Below are positions 51,637 to 59,232 of a stretch of DNA of 64,000 nt, in pieces (position 1 is the stretch's first letter; each line of letters begins with the position of its first letter). A model generated the notes under the pieces. It was given only the letters and a program-made list of their open reading frames with translations, searched no databases and had not been told where the DNA came from. Made by a program: the position numbers and the translations under genes. The DNA comes from Sulfopaludibacter sp963815475 (GTDB lineage Bacteria > Acidobacteriota > Terriglobia > Bryobacterales > Bryobacteraceae), in assembly GCA_963815475.1 (NCBI GenBank), contig CAWFHD010000003.1:1550001-1614000 (forward strand). The letters are read 5' to 3'.

Positions 51637-53067
51637 CTATCTCCTCTTCCACCAGGTAGCAAGGCCGAAGCCCACCACGCCCAGCGGGAAGATCACGATG
51701 CTCAGCCAGAACATGGTGTTCAGCTTCTGCCCGGTGACGTTGAACGGCTGATCTTCGGGCGTTTTGGGACGGATGGAAATCAGGTCTTCGTCGGAAGTCA
51801 GCCAGTTGACCGAATTCACCAGCAGGTCGCGATTACCCAGTTGGCGCGAGCCCACCAGGCTGTTCTGCGCCCAGAGCGAGCTGCCCACCACTACGAACCG
51901 CCCCGCAGTTGCTCCGGGAATGGTTCCCGCGGCGGCCAGCGTGTGCGGACCCTTCTTGCCTTTGCGCGGATCCACGGCGCCATTGGTCGGAATGTCTGTC
52001 AGGGACACGGCATCTTCACCCGTCGCGATCAGCTTCTGAATGGTGGCCTTGCCTCCGGTCTTGATATCCAGCGAGCGGACCATGGGGAAGGCAGTCATCA
52101 CGCGGGTGAGCGGCTGCACAATGGGATGCGATTCATACTGCGCCACCACCACCACTTCCGGTCCAAATCCGAAAAGCTGTCCGACGCCCGAGAGGTCGAG
52201 CACCAGGTCTTTGTTGACGGTGACGCCCCAGCCGGTTAGTACGCTCGCCAGTTCCGGGTTCTCCGCCGCGGCTTCGGAACGGCCGATCTGGAGCACGTTG
52301 TCCAGCATGAAGAGTGCGCGTCCGCCGCCCTCCACGTAGTTCTTCAGCGCATCCACCGCAGGCTGCGGGATAGCAGTTTGCGGACCGCCCACAATCAACG
52401 CCGTGCAGTCCTTGGGGACTTCGATGGCGCCGGCGGGAGCGGCAGCCTGGCCAATCGCCACCTGCTTACCAGCATCTGGCGCCGCGGGCCTCAAATTCAC
52501 GGTCTTGGTTTTGTAATTGTCGCGTTCCAAAAGCTGCTTGGCGAAGGAGAATCCGTTCCCCTGGGTATCCTCCAGGCTGTGCTCGCCCGCGCCCTCCAGG
52601 AAGCAGACGTTACGCTCGCCCGATTTCAGCGAGCGGATCAGCGCGCCAGTCACTTCTTCCTCGGAGAGGCTCTTGGCGCCTTCCTGGCGCGCGCCTGAAC
52701 TTACGACCACCGGCGAATCGGAGCGGTAACCCGCAGCTTTCGCGATCTGCGGCTTCTTCACGGGATCGACATAAGTCACGTTCAGCTTGGGAGACTGGGC
52801 GGAGTAGCGCTCCAGCAAATCCTTGGCCTGCGGAAAGCTGTCGGTCTGGCCGAAGTAAGTGAACTTGACATCGGTCTTGAGATTCTTAACCACCTTGATG
52901 GTCTGGTCGGAGAGGCTGAATTGTTTGTTCTTAGTGGTGTCGAGCGATTTGTCGTAACGGTTTGCCAGGAAATTGATGGCCGCGAGCACCAGCAGCATCA
53001 CAATGATGTAAACGGCGGCGTATGCGCCGAATTTTGTTTGCCGGGATTTCATCCAGTCAGCAGCCAT
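51637..53067 (-). CDS. GldG-like ABC transporter auxiliary protein
   Basis: 476 residues. An N-terminal helix (FGAYAAVYIIVMLLVLAAIN) is followed by FLANRYDKSLDTTKNKQFSL and SDQTIKVVKNLKTDVKFTYF, the typical opening of GldG/DUF4350-like periplasmic domains. A fold rich in FLEGAGEHSLED, DCTALIVGGPQTAIPQPAVD and LKNYVEGGGRALFMLD comes next, with a C-terminal helix (FWLSIVIFPLGVVGFGLATW). In Bacteroidota, GldG with GldF and GldA makes a gliding-associated ABC complex, but relatives occur in non-gliding phyla with unknown substrate. It is encoded between the permease and the DUF4340 gene, almost without gaps. Confidence 0.88.
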   Translation of the reverse strand: MAADWMKSRQTKFGAYAAVYIIVMLLVLAAINFLANRYDKSLDTTKNKQFSLSDQTIKVVKNLKTDVKFTYFGQTDSFPQAKDLLERYSAQSPKLNVTYVDPVKKPQIAKAAGYRSDSPVVVSSGARQEGAKSLSEEEVTGALIRSLKSGERNVCFLEGAGEHSLEDTQGNGFSFAKQLLERDNYKTKTVNLRPAAPDAGKQVAIGQAAAPAGAIEVPKDCTALIVGGPQTAIPQPAVDALKNYVEGGGRALFMLDNVLQIGRSEAAAENPELASVLTGWGVTVNKDLVLDLSGVGQLFGFGPEVVVVAQYESHPIVQPLTRVMTAFPMVRSLDIKTGGKATIQKLIATGEDAVSLTDIPTNGAVDPRKGKKGPHTLAAAGTIPGATAGRFVVVGSSLWAQNSLVGSRQLGNRDLLVNSVNWLTSDEDLISIRPKTPEDQPFNVTGQKLNTMFWLSIVIFPLGVVGFGLATWWKRR

Positions 53068-53068
53068 G

Positions 53069-53836
53069 TTATGCCCTCCACCGCAGCGATTCGAGTGATC
53101 GCGAAGTCAGGAATAAAGCGAAGAAAATCATGGAGAGATAGAACACAACGTCTTTCAAACTAAGTAACCCTTTGGCGAAGTTATCGAAGTGAGTGATGAT
53201 CGACAGGTAACCGATCACTTGCGAAGCTATGGTGCTGTCGAACGCCGTCATCCAGCTTAGGAGCCACAGCAGGAGACATACAAAGAATGTGACGCCGCCG
53301 GCGATTATCTGATTTTTGGTGAGCGTCGAGATGAACGTTCCGATGGCCAGCAGGCAGCCTCCCTGCAGAATCAATCCGAGGTAAGCCACGGCCACCGGCT
53401 TCCAATCCGGCTTGCCCCACGCGAACAGCATAGCGATGTTGAGAACAGACATCGCCAGCACGCAGAGGTACAGCATCACTGCTCCCAACCACTTACCGAG
53501 GATGATATCGATATCGTTGATGGGTGAAGTAAGCAGCAGTTCGATGGTGCCGGTCTTCTTCTCTTCAGCCACGAGGCGCATGGTGATCATAGGGATCAGG
53601 AACAGCGCGATGGTACTGGCGAATCCCAGCAGCGGGCGGATAATCTGATCGTTCAGGTTGGTGGGCTGCTGCTGGCCCATCATCTGTGCCTGCAGGCTGA
53701 AGCGCATCACGTCACGCGTAGCGGTGTAAAAACCGAAGCCGAAGATCAGCGCGAAGAACGCCATCAGCAGGTAAGCGATCGGCGAAGTGAAATATCCTTT
53801 GAATTCCTTCTGACAGATGAGGAGGATGTTCTTCAT
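53069..53836 (-). CDS. ABC-2 type permease, GldF-like
   Basis: 255 residues with six hydrophobic segments. It starts MKNILLICQKEFKGYFTSPI (the K-E-x-x-x-Y-F-x-S-P motif of ABC-2 permeases), then AYLLMAFFALIFGFGFYTAT, TIALFLIPMITMRLVAEEKK followed by TGTIELLLTSPINDIDIILG, the conserved coupling region, and LGLILQGGCLLAIGTFISTL. It ends MIFFALFLTSRSLESLRWRA. It forms the membrane channel for the ATPase encoded just upstream, whose stop it overlaps (53836). Substrate unknown; it belongs to the four-gene Gld-like operon. Confidence 0.93.
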   Translation of the reverse strand: MKNILLICQKEFKGYFTSPIAYLLMAFFALIFGFGFYTATRDVMRFSLQAQMMGQQQPTNLNDQIIRPLLGFASTIALFLIPMITMRLVAEEKKTGTIELLLTSPINDIDIILGKWLGAVMLYLCVLAMSVLNIAMLFAWGKPDWKPVAVAYLGLILQGGCLLAIGTFISTLTKNQIIAGGVTFFVCLLLWLLSWMTAFDSTIASQVIGYLSIITHFDNFAKGLLSLKDVVFYLSMIFFALFLTSRSLESLRWRA

Positions 53837-54828
53837 TATTGCTTGGCTCCTTCCGGTTCTTTCTCTTGGTCGGTGGCTTTCTGCTCAGCGCCGGTCAATT
53901 GCAGGAAGATGTCTTCCAGGCTCAGGCCAACCGATTTCAGCTCATTGAGATTCCAGCCGGAGTTGACCACGCTGCGCGCCAGGTCGGCGCGGATGTGGCG
54001 GCCCTGCAGGCTCTCCACTTCAAACAACAGTCGGCTGTCGCGCGAATCCTTCATCATTACGCGGCTGACTCCGGAAACCTGCTCCAGGCGCTGCTGCACC
54101 TCGGTGGGATTCGGACTCCCGTTGGCAGCCTCCACTTCGAGCGCTACGGCCTCGGAACCGCGCAGCCGGTTGGTCAGGTTATTGACCGAATCGATGGCCA
54201 CCAGTTTGCCTTGGCTGATGATAATGACGCGCTCGCAGGAATGCTCCACTTCCGACAGTATGTGGGTGCTGAGAATGATGGTGTGATCGCCGGCCAGAGC
54301 CTTCAGCAACTCGCGAATCTCGATGATCTGTTTGGGATCGAGGCCGCTGGTGGGCTCGTCGAGAATCAGAACGTCTGGATTGTGAATGATCGCCTGTGCG
54401 ATCCCGACGCGCTGCTTGTAACCTTTGGAGAGCTTGGCGATCAGCTTGTTTCGCACATCGCCTAAGGCGCAGCGCCCTACCACTTCATCGGCTTTCGCCT
54501 TGATCTCATGCGACGAAATGCCCTTCAACTGCCCGACGAAGGTGAGGTACTCCGTCACCTCCATCTCGGGATAAAGGGGGGGCGTTTCGGGCAGGTACCC
54601 GATGCGGCGCTTCACCTCCATCGGGTGCTCCTGCACGTCGAACCCCGCGACGTTGGCGCTGCCCGAAGTAGGTGGAAGAAAGCAAGTCAGCACGCGCATC
54701 GTAGTGGTCTTCCCTGCTCCGTTCGGACCAAGAAAGCCAACGATTTGCCCTTTTTCCACTTCGAACGAAATGTTGTCGACAGCGACCGTGCGGGCGTATC
54801 GCTTGGTCAGACCCTCAACTTTGATCAT
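53836..54828 (-). CDS. ABC transporter ATP-binding protein, GldA-like
   Basis: 330 residues. Walker A is GFLGPNGAGKTTTMRVL, the Q-loop region RRIGYLPETPPLYPEMEVTE, the signature KLSKGYKQRVGIAQAI, Walker B VLILDEPTSGLDPKQI, and the H-loop TIILSTHILSEVEHSCERVI. The last 100 residues are the additional domain of ABC-2 exporters. It energises the ABC-2 permease next to it. It is the first gene of the operon, with about 130 bases of leader sequence upstream and the SDR gene beyond. No promoter could be assigned with confidence. Confidence 0.95.
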   Translation of the reverse strand: MIKVEGLTKRYARTVAVDNISFEVEKGQIVGFLGPNGAGKTTTMRVLTCFLPPTSGSANVAGFDVQEHPMEVKRRIGYLPETPPLYPEMEVTEYLTFVGQLKGISSHEIKAKADEVVGRCALGDVRNKLIAKLSKGYKQRVGIAQAIIHNPDVLILDEPTSGLDPKQIIEIRELLKALAGDHTIILSTHILSEVEHSCERVIIISQGKLVAIDSVNNLTNRLRGSEAVALEVEAANGSPNPTEVQQRLEQVSGVSRVMMKDSRDSRLLFEVESLQGRHIRADLARSVVNSGWNLNELKSVGLSLEDIFLQLTGAEQKATDQEKEPEGAKQ

Positions 54829-54960
54829 AAATTGTGTCCCAGAAAGATACAGACGTATGCCGTCTGCGTTGGATATACACGTGAAGATTCATGATACGGA
54901 TGGCCCCTAACCCTTGTCAATCACGACTATTGGGGATAGGGCCGCGACTCGCAATCTTCC

Positions 54961-55740
54961 TTATGACCCTACGGGGTAGGGCCACAGAGGGTGCGCAAAC
55001 AGACCGCCATCCACCCACAATGTCTGCGCCGTTACAAAACCGCTCTCTTCGCCGGCAAAAAATGCCACCGCGCGCGCCACATCCAACGGCTGGCCCACCC
55101 GCTTGAGCGGCGTCAGCGCGGCCCAGGTGCCGGCATAGTCACCCGTCTCCTCTTTGGTGCGCTCGATCTCAATGGCGCCCGGCGCCACACAATTCACCGC
55201 GATTCCGTAACGGCCCAGTTCCAAAGCCGACACCTTGGTGAACATCTCGATGCCGCCCTTGCTGGCGGTATAGCTCACCAGGTTGGGAAACGCCGTCTTA
55301 TTGCAGCCCGACCCGATATTGACGATGCGCCCGCCGCCGGTCTCCTTCATGTGCCGCCCGGCGCGCTGCGTGCACAAAAAGCAGCCTTTGAGATTGGTAT
55401 CGATCACGCGGTCCCACTCCTCTTCGGTGAGGTCGAGCAATCCCTTCCACACCTGCGTGCCCGCGTTGTTGACCAGGATGTCGAGCCGCGAAAACTGCGC
55501 CAGCGTCTGTTCGAACAGGCGATCCGCATCCGCCGCCTGGCCCACATTGGCTTGCACCGCGAAGGCCTTCCGGCCGAGCGATTCGATCTCGGCGACTACG
55601 GCTTCCGCGCCCTTGCGGTCGGAGTTGTAGTTCACGGCGACGTCGCAGCCGCATCGCGCCAGTTCGAGCGCGATGCCCTTGCCCACTCCCTTGCTCGCTC
55701 CCGTGACGAGCGCGGTCTTGGATTCGAGAGAGATTGCCAT
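54961..55740 (-). CDS. Short-chain dehydrogenase/reductase
   Basis: 259 residues. TGASKGVGKGIALELARC is the TGxxxGxG nucleotide motif, DILVNNAGTQVW the NNAG motif, NIGSGCNKTAFPNLVSYTAS followed by KGGIEMFTKVSALELG the Ser-Tyr-Lys active site (YTASK), and VNCVAPGAIEIERTKEETGD the PG motif. It ends with FVTAQTLWVDGGLFAHPLWP, the classical SDR C-terminus. It reduces or oxidises an unspecified alcohol or carbonyl using NAD(P). It is divergent from the pseudouridine synthase gene by 20 bases and does not appear to belong to a larger operon. Confidence 0.93.
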   Translation of the reverse strand: MAISLESKTALVTGASKGVGKGIALELARCGCDVAVNYNSDRKGAEAVVAEIESLGRKAFAVQANVGQAADADRLFEQTLAQFSRLDILVNNAGTQVWKGLLDLTEEEWDRVIDTNLKGCFLCTQRAGRHMKETGGGRIVNIGSGCNKTAFPNLVSYTASKGGIEMFTKVSALELGRYGIAVNCVAPGAIEIERTKEETGDYAGTWAALTPLKRVGQPLDVARAVAFFAGEESGFVTAQTLWVDGGLFAHPLWPYPVGS

Positions 55741-55760
55741 TCGATTAGAATACAGTTTCC

Positions 55761-56669
55761 GTGCGCTTCCTCGCCGAACCCTGCGACGCCGGTCGGCGTC
55801 TTGATCTCGCGCTCCACCAGCGTCTCCCCGAATTCAGCCGTTCCCGCATCCAGCAGTGGATCGAATGCGGACGTGTGCTGGTGGATGGCGTCACCCGCCG
55901 CGCCTCCTACTTGCTGCGCACCGGCGAAACCATCGACGCCGAACCCGCCGCGCCCGAACCCTTGCACGCCTCGCCGGAGGACATCCCACTCACTGTTCTC
56001 TACGAGGATCGCGACGTGGTGGCGATCGACAAACCTGCCGGTATGGTGGTGCACGCCGGCGCCGGCGTACACTCCGGCACCCTGGTCAACGCCCTGCTGC
56101 ATCGCTTCGAAAGCTTGTCGGGAGTGGGAGGAGAACTGCGCCCCGGCATCGTCCACCGGCTGGATCGCTTCACCAGCGGAGTGCTGCTGGTGGCCAAGAA
56201 CGACGCCGCGCACCGTGCGCTGGCCGCCCAGTTTTCCGGCCGGCAAGTGGAGAAGACCTATCTGGCGCTGGTGCACGGCGCGGTCAAACTGGAAAGCGGC
56301 AGGATCGAGCGGCCTATCGCGCGCGACCCGGTGCACCGCACGCGGATGACGGCGCGGCTCGATACCGGCCGCGCCGCGTGGTCGGAATACCACGTGGCGC
56401 GGCGTTTCGATCGCTTCACGCTGCTCGAGGTTAGAATCGGCACGGGGCGAACGCATCAGATCCGTGTGCACCTTTCGAGCCTCGGCCATCCGGTGGTGGG
56501 AGATGCACTTTACGGAGCGCCCGCCAAACTGGAAGGGCTTACGCCGCTAGAGCGTTACTTCCTGCACGCCCATCGTATTCGCTTTCACCAGCCCACGTCA
56601 GGACGGGAGATCGAACTGGTTTCCCCGCTGGCGCCTGAACTCGAAGAGTGGATGGCACAGTTGCGGTAG
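55761..56669 (+). CDS. RluA-family 23S rRNA pseudouridine synthase
   Basis: 302 residues from GTG 55761. An S4 domain comes first (RRLDLALHQRLPEFSRSRIQ, QWIECGRVLVDGVTRRASYL), then LYEDRDVVAIDKPAGMVVHA, VHRLDRFTSGVLLVAKNDAA with the catalytic Asp135, VEKTYLALVHG and RTHQIRVHLSSLGHPVVGDA, all RluA/RluD signatures. It isomerises uridines in 23S rRNA. The S4 domain and length point to the RluD branch, but the exact site cannot be read. It is followed by a palindrome and the secreted hypothetical gene. Confidence 0.93.
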   Translation: MRFLAEPCDAGRRLDLALHQRLPEFSRSRIQQWIECGRVLVDGVTRRASYLLRTGETIDAEPAAPEPLHASPEDIPLTVLYEDRDVVAIDKPAGMVVHAGAGVHSGTLVNALLHRFESLSGVGGELRPGIVHRLDRFTSGVLLVAKNDAAHRALAAQFSGRQVEKTYLALVHGAVKLESGRIERPIARDPVHRTRMTARLDTGRAAWSEYHVARRFDRFTLLEVRIGTGRTHQIRVHLSSLGHPVVGDALYGAPAKLEGLTPLERYFLHAHRIRFHQPTSGREIELVSPLAPELEEWMAQLR

Positions 56670-56675
56670 GCATCC

Positions 56676-56703
56676 GGCCGGTGGCTTCGACTACCGGCCC
56701 CAC
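56676..56703. repeat. REP-like palindrome, opposite orientation to 16890
   Basis: GGCCGGTGGCTTCGACTACC followed by GGCCCCACC, a variant with one imperfect arm. It lies between the pseudouridine synthase stop and the next gene. Confidence 0.75.
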
Positions 56704-56734
56704 CAAAGTTGTACAATGCTGGCAGAGGCGGAAA

Positions 56735-57427
56735 ATGAGAATTCTCTCCGCAGTTTCCATCGCGCTCCTGATTTCCGGCGGGCTATTTGCCCAAAGGTTC
56801 AACGGTGCCCAGCCGGTTTTGACCGGTGGTTTCGGCAATGTGGTCTTCCCCGGCGGAACGGCCGCCACAGTTCCAGGAACTGTACGCACCACAGGCAACT
56901 TCGTATCACCGCTCGGCGGCCCCAGACTGGTGGTCCCCGGCGCAAACGTCAATCACGGACAGAAGCGCGCCACCGCTACTCCTATCTACACCTATTACCC
57001 ATACATGGGAGGTTACGGCTACGGTAACGGGTACATGGGCGACACTCCACCGGAGCAGCAGCAACCGCAGCAGCCGAACGTGATGGTGATCTATCCGCCG
57101 CAGGCCGCCCCTGTGATCATCAATCAGTATGGACAGGCCGACAACGCACCCGCGAATGTGCGGCCGCGAATGTATGATATGCCGACGCAGCCGGAGGACG
57201 ACGCTGCGACAGTGGCGCCTCCCGAGGCTTCCCACTATTTGATCGCCTTCAAGGATCACACCATCTACTCGGCGGCCAACTATTGGGTGGACGGCGACAC
57301 GCTGCACTATTTCACGTCGGGCAACACCCACAATCAGGTGTCGCTCTCGCTGGTGGATCGCGACCTGACTTTGCGGCTCAACAAAGAGTCGGGCAACGAT
57401 ATAAAACTGCCGGCTTCGAAGCAGTAG
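56735..57427 (+). CDS. Secreted Pro/Gln-rich protein of unknown function
   Basis: 230 residues from ATG 56735, preceded by GAGGCGGAAA. Signal peptide MRILSAVSIALLISGGLFAQ. The body has a Gly-rich start (GFGNVVFPGGTAATVPGTVR), a Tyr/Gly stretch (YYPYMGGYGYGNGYMGDT), a Gln/Pro linker (EQQQPQQPNVMVIYPPQAAP), then a compact domain with YLIAFKDHTIYSAANYWVDG and TLHYFTSGNTHNQVSLSLVD at residues 165-220. The last part resembles the small beta domain seen at the end of other acidobacterial envelope proteins, but no family name can be given. It converges with guaA, with ten bases between the stops. Confidence 0.65.
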   Translation: MRILSAVSIALLISGGLFAQRFNGAQPVLTGGFGNVVFPGGTAATVPGTVRTTGNFVSPLGGPRLVVPGANVNHGQKRATATPIYTYYPYMGGYGYGNGYMGDTPPEQQQPQQPNVMVIYPPQAAPVIINQYGQADNAPANVRPRMYDMPTQPEDDAATVAPPEASHYLIAFKDHTIYSAANYWVDGDTLHYFTSGNTHNQVSLSLVDRDLTLRLNKESGNDIKLPASKQ

Positions 57428-57436
57428 CCGAAATCG

Positions 57437-59179
57437 TTATTCCCATTCGATAGTCCCCGGGGGTTTGTGTGTAAGGTCGTAGAAGACTCCCGCCACTCCT
57501 TCCAGGGACAGCAATTCGCGGCAGAGTTGGTCTAACAATTCCGGGGCCATGGGCGCCGATTGGGCCGTCATTCCATCCACCGATTGCACCGGCCGCAGCA
57601 CCACAGATTCGGGGGCCTGCGCTGTACCGAGCGGAATCAGGATCACCGGGAACTGCCAGATCCGATGGTCGTAGCCACTCGCATGCGTGAGCCGCCGGAC
57701 TACCGCGTCGGCACGCCGCAGTAACGCCAGGCGCCCGGGTGTCAGGGAGCAGGCGCGGACCTGCATCTGCCCGATCTCGGCCCCGGTCGTGGCGCCAACC
57801 GGCGAGACTACGCGATTCACGCCGGTCAAACGGTTGATCAGATCTGTAGCGCGCGGATGGTCGAGCACGTCGATGGCAAGCACCGGCGCGTAGCTGCGCG
57901 CATCGCCCTGGACTCCCACGGAATTGACCGGAATGATCCAGCCTTCGTCTGTGGTGCGCACCGGCGCATCGAACTCGGAACATAAGCAGCGGATGGCGAG
58001 TCCCGGACCGGGGAATGGATGGCGCTCGAGCAGTTCCGCGGGCAGCGCCAGTTCGCGGCCCACTTCGCGCACTTCATCTTTGTACAGCGACTTGAGCGGC
58101 TCCACTATACGGCCGCACTCAATCAGTTTCTGAATGCCGGCCACCCGGTTGTGATGCGTTTTGATCAGCGCCGCTTTGTCCGTGCCTCCCGATTCGATGG
58201 TGTCGGGATAGATGGTGCCCTGCCCGAGAATCCAATGCTCGTCCAGCAGGCGGCGCGATTCGATGATGCGCTCCTGCACCCGCACGAACTCCTCGCCGAT
58301 GGTGTGGCGTTTTTGTTCGGGGTCGGTGATCCCGGCCAGGGCGGTGAGGAACTGCTCCTGGGCGTCCTCCACACTGACCCCGGACATGCGACGAACGAAA
58401 TCGGTTTCGCCCTCGCGCATTAGGCCGGTATCGACGTAAACGCCGCGCACACGTTCGTGACCCAGAGCGCGCGTGCACAGGCTGAACGCGACGGTGGAAT
58501 CGACGCCGCCGCTCACGAAAAAGAAGACGTTGCGGTCGCCCACACACTCGCGGATTTCGCGCTCGATGACCGGGACGCGGTCGCGCGGATCCCAATCGGG
58601 CGTGCAGCCGCACACTCCGAAGACGAAGTTGGAGAGATACTCTTTGCCGCGCGCAGTATGAACCACCTCGGGATGGAACTGCACTCCGTACAGCTTGCGC
58701 ACCGGTTCCGCAATGGCGGCTACCGCACACGTCTCCGTGCGGCCCACCACCGAGAAGCCCACGGGCACCGCGCCTACTACGTCGCGATGGTTCATCCAGA
58801 TCTGCTGCGCACCGGCAAGCCCTTTGAACATGGGGTCGGCCGTCTCATCCAGTTGGAGAGTGGCGAATCCATACTCGCCCTTGACGCCCTTGCGGACCTC
58901 GCCGCCCAGCAGATGCGCCATGAGTTGCTGGCCGTAGCAGATGCCGAGGACGGGGACGCCTAGATCGAAGATGGCGGGATCGACCGTGGGGCTGCCGGGA
59001 TCGTAGACACTACTAGGACCGCCTGAAATGATCAGGCCCTTCACCAAGGCGAGTTCGGCCGCGGGAGTTTCGCTGGCCCGCACCTCGGCGTATACGCCCA
59101 GTTCCCGGACCTTGCGCGCCTCCAGATGGGTATACTGTCCCCCGGCGTCGAGAACGACAATCTGTGCTGTTGGGTTCAA
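57437..59179 (-). CDS. guaA: GMP synthase, long eukaryote-like form
   Basis: 580 residues, against 510-530 for typical bacterial GuaA. The glutamine amidotransferase domain has VPVLGICYGQQLMAHLLGGE (Cys81) and GVQFHPEVVHTARG. The ATP pyrophosphatase domain has FFFVSGGVDSTVAFSLCTRA and LGQGTIYPDTIESGGTDKAA, followed by RHPFPGPGLAIRCL. The C-terminal dimerisation part is enlarged and ordered as in human GMP synthase: IIPVNSVGVQGDARSYAPVL and LTGVNRVV come first, then LLRRADAVVRRLTHASGYDH, WQFPVILIPLG, SVVLRPVQSVDGMTA and VAGVFYDLTHKPPGTIEWE. It aminates XMP with glutamine-derived ammonia. It is followed downstream by a hairpin at 59186-59229 on the upstream side of its start. Confidence 0.96.
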   Translation of the reverse strand: MNPTAQIVVLDAGGQYTHLEARKVRELGVYAEVRASETPAAELALVKGLIISGGPSSVYDPGSPTVDPAIFDLGVPVLGICYGQQLMAHLLGGEVRKGVKGEYGFATLQLDETADPMFKGLAGAQQIWMNHRDVVGAVPVGFSVVGRTETCAVAAIAEPVRKLYGVQFHPEVVHTARGKEYLSNFVFGVCGCTPDWDPRDRVPVIEREIRECVGDRNVFFFVSGGVDSTVAFSLCTRALGHERVRGVYVDTGLMREGETDFVRRMSGVSVEDAQEQFLTALAGITDPEQKRHTIGEEFVRVQERIIESRRLLDEHWILGQGTIYPDTIESGGTDKAALIKTHHNRVAGIQKLIECGRIVEPLKSLYKDEVREVGRELALPAELLERHPFPGPGLAIRCLCSEFDAPVRTTDEGWIIPVNSVGVQGDARSYAPVLAIDVLDHPRATDLINRLTGVNRVVSPVGATTGAEIGQMQVRACSLTPGRLALLRRADAVVRRLTHASGYDHRIWQFPVILIPLGTAQAPESVVLRPVQSVDGMTAQSAPMAPELLDQLCRELLSLEGVAGVFYDLTHKPPGTIEWE

Positions 59180-59185
59180 GTATTT

Positions 59186-59229
59186 AGGTTAGCGTAGCGC
59201 GGGCCCCGGCTGCCGCGCTACGCTAACCT
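59186..59229. repeat. Hairpin repeat with 17-bp arms (AGGTTAGCGTAGCGCGG)
   Basis: Perfect arms at 59186-59202 and 59213-59229 around a ten-base loop, between the start of guaA and the stop of the first GH3 gene on the same strand. It may terminate the GH3 message or be a third REP family. Confidence 0.85.
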
Positions 59230-59232
59230 GCG

